Shown here piece by piece: positions 1-7,107 of a DNA stretch of 27,945 nucleotides. Both the position numbers and the translations under genes were made by a program. Each line of letters opens with the position of its first letter. The first letter of the stretch is position 1. The notes beneath the pieces are model-generated. The model ran no database searches and had not been told where the DNA came from. It was given only the letters and a program-made list of their open reading frames with translations. Source of the DNA: DATARH01 sp038228485 (GTDB lineage Bacteria; Pseudomonadota; Alphaproteobacteria; ATCC43930; CGMCC-115725); NCBI GenBank assembly GCA_038228485.1, contig JBBRPG010000031.1, positions 1 to 27,945 on the forward strand, written 5' to 3'.

Positions 1-1106
1 CCTTCGGCCTGCTGATGGCGCGAGCGCAAGGCATTGTCCTTGCGGAAGGCCTCGATCGTGTTTCACGGGTGCTGCGGCAGACGAATCTATTGATCGGCAC
101 CGCGCTGCGCGTCCTCACCGACGATGTCGACAACCAGGCCACCCTCAAGACCTCCCTCGACACCTTGGTCCGCGTTCTCGACGTGGTGGACTGGGCCGCG
201 ATCAGCAAGGGCGACAGCGAAGCGTGGCTGTATTTCTGCGAGCACTTCCTGGGTGTCTATGACAATGCGTTGCGCCGGAAAACCGGCTCCTACTACACGC
301 CGGTCGAGATCGTCACCGCGATGGTGCGGCTGGTCGACGAGGCTTTGCGCGACCAGGGCCGCTTTGGCGTCGCCGACGGGCTGGCCTCCCCCGACGTCAC
401 CCTCGCCGACCCTGCGATGGGGACGGGTACGTTTCTGCTCGGCGTGCTTCAGCGCATCGCCGGCACCGTCAAGGAGGATCAGGGAGAGGGCGCCGTTCCG
501 GGCATGATCCGGGCCGCGCTGGCGCGGTTGATCGGGTTCGAGATTCAGTTCGGCCCGTTTGCCGTCGCACAGCTTCGCCTGACCGCCGAAGTGCTCGATT
601 TCATCAAGTCGAATTCGCCGGAGCCCGATCATGTCCCGCTCCGCGTGTTCCTCACCGATACGCTCGGCAACCCGAACGAGGAGCACGAGTACATCCCGCA
701 GATGTTGTCGCCGCTCGCCCAATCCCGCCGGGACGCGAATGACATCAAGCGCACCGAGCCGATCTTCATTGTGCTCGGCAACCCGCCCTACAAGGAAAAG
801 GCGAGGGGCAGGGGCGGGTGGGTCGAAACCAGCACCGGCAACGTGGCGGCGCCCCTTCGCGATTGGATGCCGCCGGCGGATTGGGGTGCCGGCGGGCATC
901 TGAAGCACCTGCGTAATCTCTACGTCTATTTCTGGCGGTGGGCGACTTGGAAAGTTTTCGGCGGCAGCGTCCTCGCGCCTGATGCGCCGCCCGTCACGCC
1001 GCGGCGCGGCGTCGTCTGCTTCATCACCGTAGCCGGTTTTCTCAACGGGCCGGGCTTTCAAAAGATGCGCGCGATCTGCGGCGCGATACCGACGAAATCT
1101 GGGTGA
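1..1106 (+). pseudogene. Type ISP-like restriction-modification enzyme, methyltransferase part (5'-truncated, frameshifted)
   Basis: The reading frame is open from the left edge, so the gene begins outside the window; the ATG at 15 is internal. Visible features are a GSYYTP segment around 288-305, the AdoMet-binding motif I DPAMGTGTF around 406-432, and the catalytic NPPY motif IV at 780-791. These mark a gamma-type N6-adenine DNA methyltransferase. The downstream fragment matches the C-terminal part of type ISP (LlaBIII-like) single-chain enzymes, which join helicase-nuclease, methyltransferase and target recognition; any helicase-nuclease part would lie upstream of the window. The frame is lost near 1073: it reads KMRAI and stops at 1104-1106. 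Restoring one G there gives RADLRRDTDEIWVIDC, joining smoothly to the next fragment. Either a real pseudogene or a single-base sequence error. Confidence 0.82.
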
Positions 1107-2713
1107 TCGATTGTTCGCCCGAAGGCCATCAGCCGTCCGTTGCATCGCGCGTCTTTCAGGCGGTGCAGCAGCCGGTCTGCATCGTCCTCGCGATCCGGCT
1201 GGCGGCCTGCGACGAAGCGGTGCCAGCACGCGTGCGCTATCGCGCGCTGCCTGAGGGCCGCCGCGAGGACAAGTTCGCGGCGATCTCCGAGGTTACGCTC
1301 GACAGCAGCGGGTGGATCGACTGCCGCAGCGAGTGGCGTGCCCCGTTTCTACCGGCCTCGACCGGCGAGTGGGCGGCTTTTCCAGCGCTCGACGAGTTCT
1401 TTGCCTACAGCGGCTCCGGCGTCATGCCGGGCCGAACCTGGGTTATTGCGCCGGATGCCGGATCGCTCGGCCGGCGCTGGGATCGTCTGATTAGCGAGAC
1501 TCATCCGACCAGGAAGGAATTACTGTTTCACCCGCATATGCCCCGAGGGGAATTGGGCGATCGACATTTGGCGAAGGTTCCTTCGGAAAGCCTCCGCGGG
1601 CATGCAGGCCGGATGATGTCTGTGGAGTCGGACAAGGGACGGGTGACGACACCTATCCGATACGGTTTTCGGTCCTTTGATCGGCAGTGGGTCATCCCCG
1701 ATTATCGCCTCCTAAATCGCCCCAACCCGACGATCTCGGAGAGGCATTCGGCGGCGCAGGTTTATCTAACCGCGCTTGTCCGAACCTCACCGAGCTCAGG
1801 TCCTGCTTTAACCTTTACCGCGTCAATTCCCGATTTGGACCACTACAAAGGATCATTCGGCGGCCGTGCCTTCCCGCTCTGGGCCGATGCGGCTACCGCC
1901 GAGCCCAATGTAAATCCGACGCTTCTGACCCGGCTCGGCGAGATCTATGGCGGCGCGATGAACGCGGAGGATGTCATCGCCTATCTCGCCGCGGTCGCGG
2001 CTCATCCCGCCTACACCGCCCGCTTCGCCACCGATCTGATCCAGCCGGGGTTGCGCATCCCGCTGACCGGCGATCCGGCGCTGTTCGCCGAGGCGATTCG
2101 GCTGGGCCGCGAAGTGGTCTGGCTGCACACCTTCGGCGAGCGCTTCGTCGACCCGGTGACGGGTCGTCCCGCCGGACCGCCGCGGCTCGCGCAAGGAGGG
2201 CCGCGCATCGCCGCCGGCGGCGCGATCCCGTCAGACGCCGAGCACATGCCCGACACGATCTCCTACGATGCCGCCAGCCGCCGCCTGTGGATCGGAACCG
2301 GCCATATCGAAAACGTGCCGCCGGAGGTTTGGGCTTACGAGGTTTCCGGCAAGCATGTGCTGGTTCAATGGTTCAGCTATCGGCGCCGCAACCGCGAGCG
2401 TCCGCAGATCGGCGATCGCCGCCCGCCGTCACCGCTCGGCGATATCCAGCCGGACGGCTGGCTGGCCGAATACACGACCGAGCTGCTGAACGTGTTGCAC
2501 GTACTCGCGCGGCTGGTTGCGCTGGAGCCCGCCCAGGCCGATTTGCTTGAGCGCCTTTGCGCCGGCCCGACGTTGAAACGAGGAGACGCTGCGGGGGGAT
2601 TGAGCCGCGAATCGGGTCTGCACGGCCGCGCGGGTTCTCGGCACGAATGCTCAGGATATGCGCCGCACTCCTCGACTAAGTTGACCTCCGCACGCCTCCC
2701 GGTGAGGCTTTAG
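1103..2713 (+). pseudogene. Type ISP-like restriction-modification enzyme, C-terminal specificity part (frameshifted continuation)
   Basis: This frame continues the previous gene after a missing base near 1073; its apparent GTG start at 1103 is an internal valine codon. It carries segments typical of the C-terminal domain of type ISP enzymes: FDRQWVIPDYRLLNRPNP, a PDLDHYKGSFGGRAFPLW region, the SGKHVLVQWFSYRRRNRERP block and the EYTTELLNVLHVLARLVALE helix near the end. This part is expected to recognise the DNA target. A second slip is likely at the AAA run 2576-2578: with one A fewer, the protein would read GPTLNEETLRGD and stop at 2601-2603. The tail to 2713 in the present frame is low-complexity and looks non-native. 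With two suspected single-base losses or gains, the system is probably inactive unless these are assembly errors. Confidence 0.78.
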
Positions 2714-2715
2714 GG

Positions 2716-3018
2716 ATGCCGGATCAAACTGACCTGTTCGGGCACGGCCAGCCGCAGTTGAGCCTGTTCGGCGAGGGAGAAAATCGGTTGCAGCCGCCGG
2801 TTCGCTCCTACCTGCCCGATCCGGAAAAGGTGCGCCAGCGCATGATCGCGGTGCTGGAAAAGGCGCGGTCGGCCAAAACGATGCCGTGGTCGGAAAGGGA
2901 TGCCCGGATGTGGCAGACCATCTTTCCGAACATGGCGAATTGGCTGCCCGAGGAGGAAGCCAATCACCTTCGCTTCGAATTCGCCCGCGAAATGGAGCGC
3001 TTGCAGCAAGCAACTTAA
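2716..3018 (+). CDS. Small conserved protein beside the restriction-modification gene, function unknown
   Basis: This 100-residue acidic protein begins MPDQTDLFGHGQP, then has a Pro-rich linker and a helical C-terminal half with PDPEKVRQRMIAVLEKAR, MPWSERDARMWQTIFP and WLPEEEANHLRFEFAREMERL. The start is two bases after the preceding stop, with GTGAGG upstream. From memory, similar short proteins with a 'DLFG...' opening and a 'MPW...FP.M..WLP.EEA..L' body occur in alphaproteobacteria, often next to methylase or helicase genes. I do not know a function. The position suggests co-transcription with the restriction-modification gene. It is intact while its neighbour is broken. Confidence 0.75.
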   Translation: MPDQTDLFGHGQPQLSLFGEGENRLQPPVRSYLPDPEKVRQRMIAVLEKARSAKTMPWSERDARMWQTIFPNMANWLPEEEANHLRFEFAREMERLQQAT

Positions 3019-3021
3019 AAC

Positions 3022-3492
3022 CTACAGCGCCGGCGGCCCTAGCCCGGTGGTGCTGACTTCGCCGGGTTTGCGCAGCATTTTGTCGACGTCGCCGGCGTGC
3101 AGCTCTTCGGCGTAGATCATCTGGCGGGCGTATTCCTCCAGCATGACCGAGCGCCCCTCGACCGCGTTCAGCAAGTCCTTGTAGAGCTGGAGCGCCGCCG
3201 CTTCGTGCTCCATCGACTCGACCAAAATCTTGCCGATGTCGTGCTTGTGGCTGTCGAGCAGCCGGCCGATGCCGAGCGAGGGGTAGGCGCCCAGCTGGGT
3301 GATCATCTCGCCGGCCATTTGCGCGTGCATCTGCGACTCGGTCGCCTGCTCGCGCAGCCACGAGACGATGGGGATGCGGTTGTACCCATAGACCAGGAAC
3401 GAATAATGCGTGTAGCGGATCACCCCGGCGAGCTCGGATTCGAGGATCCGGTTGAGCAAATCCACCACTTGTTTTTTATCGATCTCGGGCAT
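3022..3492 (-). CDS. bfr: Bacterioferritin-family iron storage protein
   Basis: This 156-residue protein has the four-helix ferritin fold of bacterioferritins, close to the usual 155-160 residues. Candidate di-iron ligands are Glu18 or Glu20 in helix A, Glu52/His56 in helix B, Glu95/Glu97 in helix C and the Glu129-x-x-His132 motif in helix D. The helix B spacing (ESQMH) differs slightly from the classic ExxH, as in an alphaproteobacterial bacterioferritin/Dps-like subgroup. It would oxidise Fe(II) and store it as a mineral core in the cytosol; the heme-binding methionine was not confirmed. The gene runs convergently against the small gene ending at 3018. Just upstream an inverted repeat (3499-3508/3536-3545) includes the Shine-Dalgarno AGG. 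No bacterioferritin-associated ferredoxin gene is visible nearby. Confidence 0.9.
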   Translation of the reverse strand: MPEIDKKQVVDLLNRILESELAGVIRYTHYSFLVYGYNRIPIVSWLREQATESQMHAQMAGEMITQLGAYPSLGIGRLLDSHKHDIGKILVESMEHEAAALQLYKDLLNAVEGRSVMLEEYARQMIYAEELHAGDVDKMLRKPGEVSTTGLGPPAL

Positions 3493-3498
3493 GGCTGT

Positions 3499-3545
3499 CC
3501 TGCCGGTCTGGTTGGTCGTCTGTAGACAAACGCCGGACCGGCAGG
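3499..3545 (-). promoter_or_regulatory. Leader inverted repeat that could mask the bfr ribosome binding site
   Basis: Ten-base perfect arms CCTGCCGGTC (3499-3508) and GACCGGCAGG (3536-3545) are separated by 27 bases, directly upstream of the bacterioferritin ATG at 3490-3492. On the bfr transcript the arm nearer the start contains the AGG that best fits a Shine-Dalgarno, six bases before AUG. A closed hairpin would therefore cover the ribosome site. It could equally be a DNA operator for an iron regulator; the long spacer makes that less likely. Confidence 0.45.
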
Positions 3546-3954
3546 ATCATCCGGCCGCCGCGGCGTCGGCGGTTCGGCGCCGGCCTGTGCGCCGCCGCGG
3601 GCATGGCGTTTCTCGCCTTCTCGGCCCTCTCAAGCGGATTCCGGTCGACTTGAATTGTCATTTTGAATTGTCATTGCGAGGAGCCCGAAGGGCGACGCGG
3701 CAATCTCGCCCCGTTTGCGTCTGCGCGGCACGAGATTGCTTCGCGGAGCCTGTCCTCGGGCCGGCCGTGGGCCGGACCCGTGGGCTCGCAATGATAACGC
3801 TCCAAGGTCGGCGAAATCGGTTCTCTCCGTTCGAAAGCAAAACAGCAATATTGAAATTATCATAATCGCATGATACACTCCGCCGTTTGCCGCCCGCGCG
3901 ATCGGGCGGCGCAGACAGGGGGAGGAGCGGCGCGGGCAGCCGGTTGAGCTGGCC
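3546..3954. other. Non-coding stretch between bfr and a gene remnant
   Basis: No convincing gene is seen here. The stretch holds the REP-like palindrome at 3671-3794 and a short AT-rich segment around 3835-3875. From 3874 a frame opens in front of the remnant called at 3955, reading a Pro-Pro/Arg-rich segment that may be decayed coding sequence. Confidence 0.6.
3671..3794. repeat. REP-like dispersed palindrome, long copy
   Basis: The ends are TCATTGCGAG (3671-3680) and its exact complement CTCGCAATGA (3785-3794). Nested inside are GCAATCTCG (3700-3708) and CGAGATTGC (3731-3739). The same terminal sequence recurs at 19194-19220 and 23896-23906, so this is a dispersed family. This type of palindrome is known from intergenic regions of many alphaproteobacteria. 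Confidence 0.8.
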
Positions 3955-4212
3955 TTGCCACGGGTCGCCGCGCCGGCCGACTTCGCCGCCGCGGTCACCG
4001 CGATCACCGGCGCGCTCGGCGACGGCCGGCTCACTCCCGACGAAGCCCTCGCCTGCGCGCAGATGCTCGACGGCTTCCCGCGCGTGGTGGCCGCCGTTCC
4101 CGCCGAGCCGGACGCCGCCGAGGACGAGGACCCAAGGGAAACGCTGCTGCGGATGGTCAACCGCCTGGCGCAGCACGGCGAGCTCGGAACCGATCCGCCG
4201 GCAGGTTGTTGA
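3955..4212 (+). CDS. Short unknown protein, possibly the remnant C-terminus of a DUF5681-like protein
   Basis: The frame is open from 3874 to 4212 and has no good ATG; TTG at 3955 is the only usable start, giving 85 residues. The readable part is LPRVAAPADFAAAVTAITGA followed by LTPDEALACAQMLDGF, then an acidic tail. The pattern 'LP.v..aaDf..A...I..A...G.LtpdEA' resembles from memory the C-terminal part of DUF5681-type proteins of prophages and mobile regions. Codons before the TTG continue the same theme (GQPVELALPRV), suggesting that a longer protein once started upstream and lost its N-terminus, perhaps when the REP-like repeat arrived. It could also be a short expressed protein. The family link is weak. 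Confidence 0.4.
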   Translation: MPRVAAPADFAAAVTAITGALGDGRLTPDEALACAQMLDGFPRVVAAVPAEPDAAEDEDPRETLLRMVNRLAQHGELGTDPPAGC

Positions 4213-4243
4213 ACGATCACCGCAACTTTACGTGGAGGACCCC

Positions 4244-4387
4244 ATGGGAGGCCAGCCAGGAAAGCCGTCGCCGCCCGGCAACCCGCCGGTGAAGCCCGAC
4301 CCGGATCGACCCGCGCCGGTCGAGGAGCCGCCGCGCCCGCTGCCGGTGCCGCCGGTCGAGCCGCCGCCCGCGCCGATGCAGGTCTGA
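4244..4387 (+). CDS. Tiny proline-rich protein (47 residues)
   Basis: An ATG at 4244 follows a strong GTGGAGGA ribosome site seven bases upstream and opens a 47-residue frame. About one residue in three is proline, in PP-rich blocks ending PPVEPPPAPMQV; charged residues are Lys, Asp, Glu and Arg, with no membrane segment or signal peptide. The frame extends upstream to 3887 without a better start. Proline-rich micro-proteins of this kind occur in alphaproteobacterial genomes with no known role. The ribosome site is the main reason for calling it; codon bias alone could produce such a frame in GC-rich DNA. Confidence 0.5.
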   Translation: MGGQPGKPSPPGNPPVKPDPDRPAPVEEPPRPLPVPPVEPPPAPMQV

Positions 4388-4579
4388 ACAGGCCCGGAAG
4401 ATAGGCTGAACAGGCGCCACCAGGCGCGGCCAACCGGGTCGGCGCCGAGCCCAAATAATTCGGTTGGCGGCAAGGACAGCGATACCGATGCTCTTAAATA
4501 TCTGCAAATATTTAACAAAATCAATTTGGAACGACAGTCGGCTTTGACCGTTGATCGTGTCTCAACGGAGAATCGAAAA

Positions 4580-4768
4580 ATGATCAAGACCTTGGCTCTG
4601 GCGATCAGCGCCTTGCTGTTAGCCGCTTGCGCCTACACCGCACCGCCGCCGCCGGGCGCATATTATCCGGGCGCTTCCTACCCCGGTGCGTATTACCCAG
4701 CCTCGCCGGATATGTCGGGCGGGGCGGGACATCCGAGCTCTAGCTATCCCGGCCCGCGCACGTATTAG
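4580..4768 (+). CDS. Small Tyr/Pro/Gly-rich lipoprotein
   Basis: The 62-residue protein starts at ATG 4580 behind CGGAG. It has a textbook lipoprotein signal: Lys3, a hydrophobic stretch and the lipobox LAAC with Cys17. The mature part is a low-complexity tail of repeated YYPG/SYPG units rich in Tyr, Pro, Gly and Ser, probably unstructured and anchored in the inner or outer membrane. The frame extends further upstream to 4526, but only the 4580 start places the signal peptide at the N-terminus. Function unknown. A GC hairpin at 4821-4845 may end its transcript. Confidence 0.72.
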   Translation: MIKTLALAISALLLAACAYTAPPPPGAYYPGASYPGAYYPASPDMSGGAGHPSSSYPGPRTY

Positions 4769-4820
4769 CGCATCCCCGCAGGTGAACAGGCGGGGCCTCT
4801 GCCCTGCCCGCAACTGAACA

Positions 4821-4845
4821 GCCGGCGCTCCTTGTGGGCGCCGGC
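4821..4845. terminator. GC-rich hairpin between lipoprotein and PhyH genes
   Basis: Perfect eight-base arms GCCGGCGC (4821-4828) and GCGCCGGC (4838-4845) enclose a nine-base loop, 50 bases after the lipoprotein stop. There is no U-tract, so termination is an inference from position. Confidence 0.4.
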
Positions 4846-4851
4846 ATGCTA

Positions 4852-4857
4852 TATAAT
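4852..4857 (+). promoter_or_regulatory. Candidate -10 promoter element for the PhyH gene
   Basis: A perfect TATAAT stands alone in GC-rich DNA, 28 bases before the chosen ATG at 4886. The -35 is poor (TCCTTG at 4829-4834 with a 17-base gap, or TTGTGG closer in), so an activator may be needed. A start of transcription near 4864 would leave a short leader and exclude the start at 4832. Confidence 0.4.
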
Positions 4858-4885
4858 GGCGGTGCTTCAGCGGAGTGTCGCCGCC

Positions 4886-5737
4886 ATGCCGAAAATCCTC
4901 ACCCAAGCCCAGATCACCGCCTACGAAACCGAGGGTTACCTCGCCCCGGTCAAGGTGATGGATGAGGCCGATGCCGTTAAGCTACGGAAAAAGCTCGAAA
5001 CTATCGAGGCCAAAATGGGCGGCCCGCTGCGCGGCGACATCCGCCACAAGGCGCATCTGCTGTTCCCGTTTCTCGCCGATCTGGTGCGCCATCCGGCCAT
5101 CCTCGATGCAATCGAGGATGTGCTCGGCCCCGATTTGTTGTGCTGGAACACCAATTTCTTTATCAAGGAGGCCGACACCCCCTCCTTTGTCTCCTGGCAC
5201 CAGGACTCGACCTATTGGGGCCTGTCCTCGCCCGATGTCTGCACCGCCTGGGTGGCGCTGACCCCGAGCAACCTCGACAACGGTGCGATGGCGGTAATAC
5301 CCCGCAGCCACACCAAGGATCAGATCCCCCACCGCGACACCTTCGACCGCCACAACCTCCTCACCCGCGGCCAGGAGATCGCCGTCGAGGTCGACGAGGC
5401 CGACGCGGCGCCGCTGGTGTTGCGGCCGGGCGAGATGTCGTTGCACCACGTGCGCCTGGTGCACGGCTCGCCGCCGAACCCCTCGGGCGACCGCCGCATC
5501 GGCTTCGCCATCCGCTACATTCCCACCTCGATCTACCAGGTCGAGGGCACCGACAGCGCCACCCTGGTGCGCGGCAGCGACCGCTTCGGCCATTTCGAGC
5601 TGGAGCCGCGCCCCGAGCGCGACATGCAGGACGATATGCTGGCGCTGCACCGCCGCCTGACCGAGCGCGCCGCGCAAATCCTCTACAAGGGCACCGAGGT
5701 CGGCAGCTTCAACGATCCGCGCGCCGTGCGGGGGTAG
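4886..5737 (+). CDS. Phytanoyl-CoA dioxygenase (PhyH) family Fe(II)/2-oxoglutarate oxygenase
   Basis: The protein is 283 residues, usual for bacterial PhyH enzymes. The iron-binding facial triad is visible as His105-x-Asp107 in SWHQDSTYW and a distal His193 in RLVHGSPPN. Arg204, eleven residues later, fits the 2-oxoglutarate carboxylate anchor. These cytosolic enzymes hydroxylate an unactivated carbon while decarboxylating 2-oxoglutarate; the substrate here is unknown. The frame is open from 4832, but a TATAAT at 4852 and the family N-terminus (MPKILTQAQITAYETEGYLA) favour ATG 4886, with GGAG upstream. It is followed after one base by the DUF6166 gene, so the two are probably co-translated. 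The annotation is secure at family level only. Confidence 0.9.
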   Translation: MPKILTQAQITAYETEGYLAPVKVMDEADAVKLRKKLETIEAKMGGPLRGDIRHKAHLLFPFLADLVRHPAILDAIEDVLGPDLLCWNTNFFIKEADTPSFVSWHQDSTYWGLSSPDVCTAWVALTPSNLDNGAMAVIPRSHTKDQIPHRDTFDRHNLLTRGQEIAVEVDEADAAPLVLRPGEMSLHHVRLVHGSPPNPSGDRRIGFAIRYIPTSIYQVEGTDSATLVRGSDRFGHFELEPRPERDMQDDMLALHRRLTERAAQILYKGTEVGSFNDPRAVRG

Positions 5738-5738
5738 C

Positions 5739-6035
5739 GTGAAAACCTATGTCGGCGGTCGCAGCCTCGCCGGCGCCGAGGTCACCGTCGACGGCCGGGC
5801 GCTTGACCCGCGCTTCGATCTGAAGCGGCTGTCGCCGGCCGGGTTCGAATGGACTTATGAGGGCGCCGGCCCGGCGCAGCTGGCGCTGGCGCTGCTGGCC
5901 GACCATCTCCGCGACGATGCGAGGGCGCTGACCCTGCACCAGCCCTTCATGCGCGCGGTCGTCGCCGATCTCGACAATTCCTGGGAGCTGACCTCAGCGG
6001 ATATCGACGCGGCGCTTGAGGCAATCGGCGGCTAG
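5739..6035 (+). CDS. DUF6166-family protein
   Basis: This 98-residue protein has the features I associate with DUF6166: an opening MKTYVGGRSL, a VDGRALDPRFDL strand pair, then the conserved SPAGFEWTYEGAGPAQLALALLADHL and a C-terminal WELTSADIDAAL. It starts with GTG one base after the PhyH stop, behind a G-rich GGGGG ribosome site. No catalytic residues or membrane segments are apparent. Function is unknown. The tight coupling to PhyH suggests a shared transcript, though DUF6166 genes are found in many settings, so a functional link is not established. Confidence 0.8.
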   Translation: MKTYVGGRSLAGAEVTVDGRALDPRFDLKRLSPAGFEWTYEGAGPAQLALALLADHLRDDARALTLHQPFMRAVVADLDNSWELTSADIDAALEAIGG

Positions 6036-6061
6036 CGTCCGCCATTGGGAGGCAAGGCAGG

Positions 6062-6412
6062 ATGAAACAGACCTATCGCGGTTCCTGTCATTGCGGCCGC
6101 GTCAAATTCGAGGTCGACGCCGATTTGGATCATGTCCGCGTGTGCGATTGCTCGATCTGCCGGCGGCGCGGCGCGCTCAATCACCGGGTGCAGCCGGACT
6201 GCCTCAGGCTGCTGACGCCGCTCGATGATTTGTCGCTCTACACGTTCCACACGCATACCGCGCGGGATTATTTCTGCCCGACCTGCGGAATTCAGCCGTT
6301 CCGCCGCCCGCGCACCGATCCGGGGGTGTGGACGATCAATATCCGGTGTCTCGAAGGCGTCGATTTCGACGCCATTCCGATCACCCGCATTTATGGAAGC
6401 AGTTATCCATAA
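6062..6412 (+). CDS. GFA/CENP-V family zinc protein
   Basis: The 116-residue protein has the full cysteine pattern of the GFA (glutathione-dependent formaldehyde-activating enzyme) family: Cys9-His-Cys11, Cys28-x-Cys30-x-x-Cys33 and Cys72-x-x-Cys75. These bind two zinc ions. Conserved GSCHCG and FCPTCG motifs are present. Despite the family name, most members are not shown to act on S-hydroxymethylglutathione; this one should be called a GFA-like zinc protein. It starts at ATG 6062 with GGGAGG 12 bases upstream. It follows DUF6166 by 26 bases and is convergent with the hemerythrin gene, with a perfect hairpin between them. Confidence 0.9.
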   Translation: MKQTYRGSCHCGRVKFEVDADLDHVRVCDCSICRRRGALNHRVQPDCLRLLTPLDDLSLYTFHTHTARDYFCPTCGIQPFRRPRTDPGVWTINIRCLEGVDFDAIPITRIYGSSYP

Positions 6413-6415
6413 CAA

Positions 6416-6444
6416 TTCCCTCCCCCAGGGCCTGGGGGAGGGAA
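6416..6444. terminator. Perfect 14-base inverted repeat between convergent genes
   Basis: The arms are TTCCCTCCCCCAGG (6416-6429) and its exact complement (6431-6444), separated by one base. It lies between the GFA stop at 6412 and the hemerythrin stop at 6467, so it could end both transcripts. A C/G-run palindrome of this type can also be a dispersed repeat. Confidence 0.6.
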
Positions 6445-6466
6445 GGAACGGGCGGACAAAGACCCG

Positions 6467-6973
6467 TCAGGGGGAAATTTCCACCCGCTTCTTAGCTGCG
6501 AGGAACTCTTTGTTCATCTCGACCCGCTGCTCGTCGGAGAAATTGTCCTTGACGTCGGACCAGATATTGCTTTCTTCCTCCTCGACATGGTGCTCGACTA
6601 ACTCCTTGAGCACCTTGGCGGCGGCGGAGAATTCCGGCGACATCGGGTTGCTCATTTTGCCGAGCGAGGTCAGCATCTTGTCGCCGAGCCCGTGCTCGAT
6701 GTAGCCCTCTTCGCCGTGCGTCTTCTGCTCCTTGCCGCGCAGCGCCAGGACGGCGTCGTAGACCACCTTCTCCTCCGCGCGCAGATGCGGCACCAGCACG
6801 GCCTTGATCGAGGCCAGCAGGTTTTTGCGTTCGTCGGCGCTATCGCTCTCGACCAGCCGGTCCAGCATCTCGGCGACGTCCTCGTGGTCCTGCTTTAGCG
6901 TGTCGAGGATGTCCATCTCCGCTTCGTTCGGCTCGCCGCCGAGAGTTTTCTTCAGCGTGTCCATCATGTTCAT
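6467..6973 (-). CDS. Hemerythrin HHE domain protein
   Basis: This 168-residue cytosolic protein has an HHE cation-binding four-helix bundle. Likely di-iron ligands are His30 (KQDHEDV), His63-x-x-x-Glu67 (VPHLRAEEK), His94 (IEHGL) and His128 or His129-x-x-x-Glu133 (EHHVEEEE). Such domains bind oxygen or nitric oxide, or sense iron and redox state. The start codon at 6973 is followed by two more Met codons (MNMMDTL), and the ribosome site is weak, so the true start may be a few codons later. The gene is divergent from the fatty acid hydroxylase gene with a 134-base gap. The exact ligand is unknown. Confidence 0.9.
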   Translation of the reverse strand: MNMMDTLKKTLGGEPNEAEMDILDTLKQDHEDVAEMLDRLVESDSADERKNLLASIKAVLVPHLRAEEKVVYDAVLALRGKEQKTHGEEGYIEHGLGDKMLTSLGKMSNPMSPEFSAAAKVLKELVEHHVEEEESNIWSDVKDNFSDEQRVEMNKEFLAAKKRVEISP

Positions 6974-7107
6974 CGGAATGCCCCATATTTGACGTAATGG
7001 GGGAACGGGGCCCGGTGCGCGGAGTTCCTATGTCCGCCGTCGAACGGGTTTTCGCCGCGCGGCACTAGGCTTATGATCGATGTGGACTGCCAGAGGATCG
7101 ACGCCCG

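Noticed and set aside
5841..5850. tRNA-like T-loop word GGGTTCGAAT
   Set aside because: It lies inside the DUF6166 coding frame (AGFEW), with no acceptor or anticodon stem around it.
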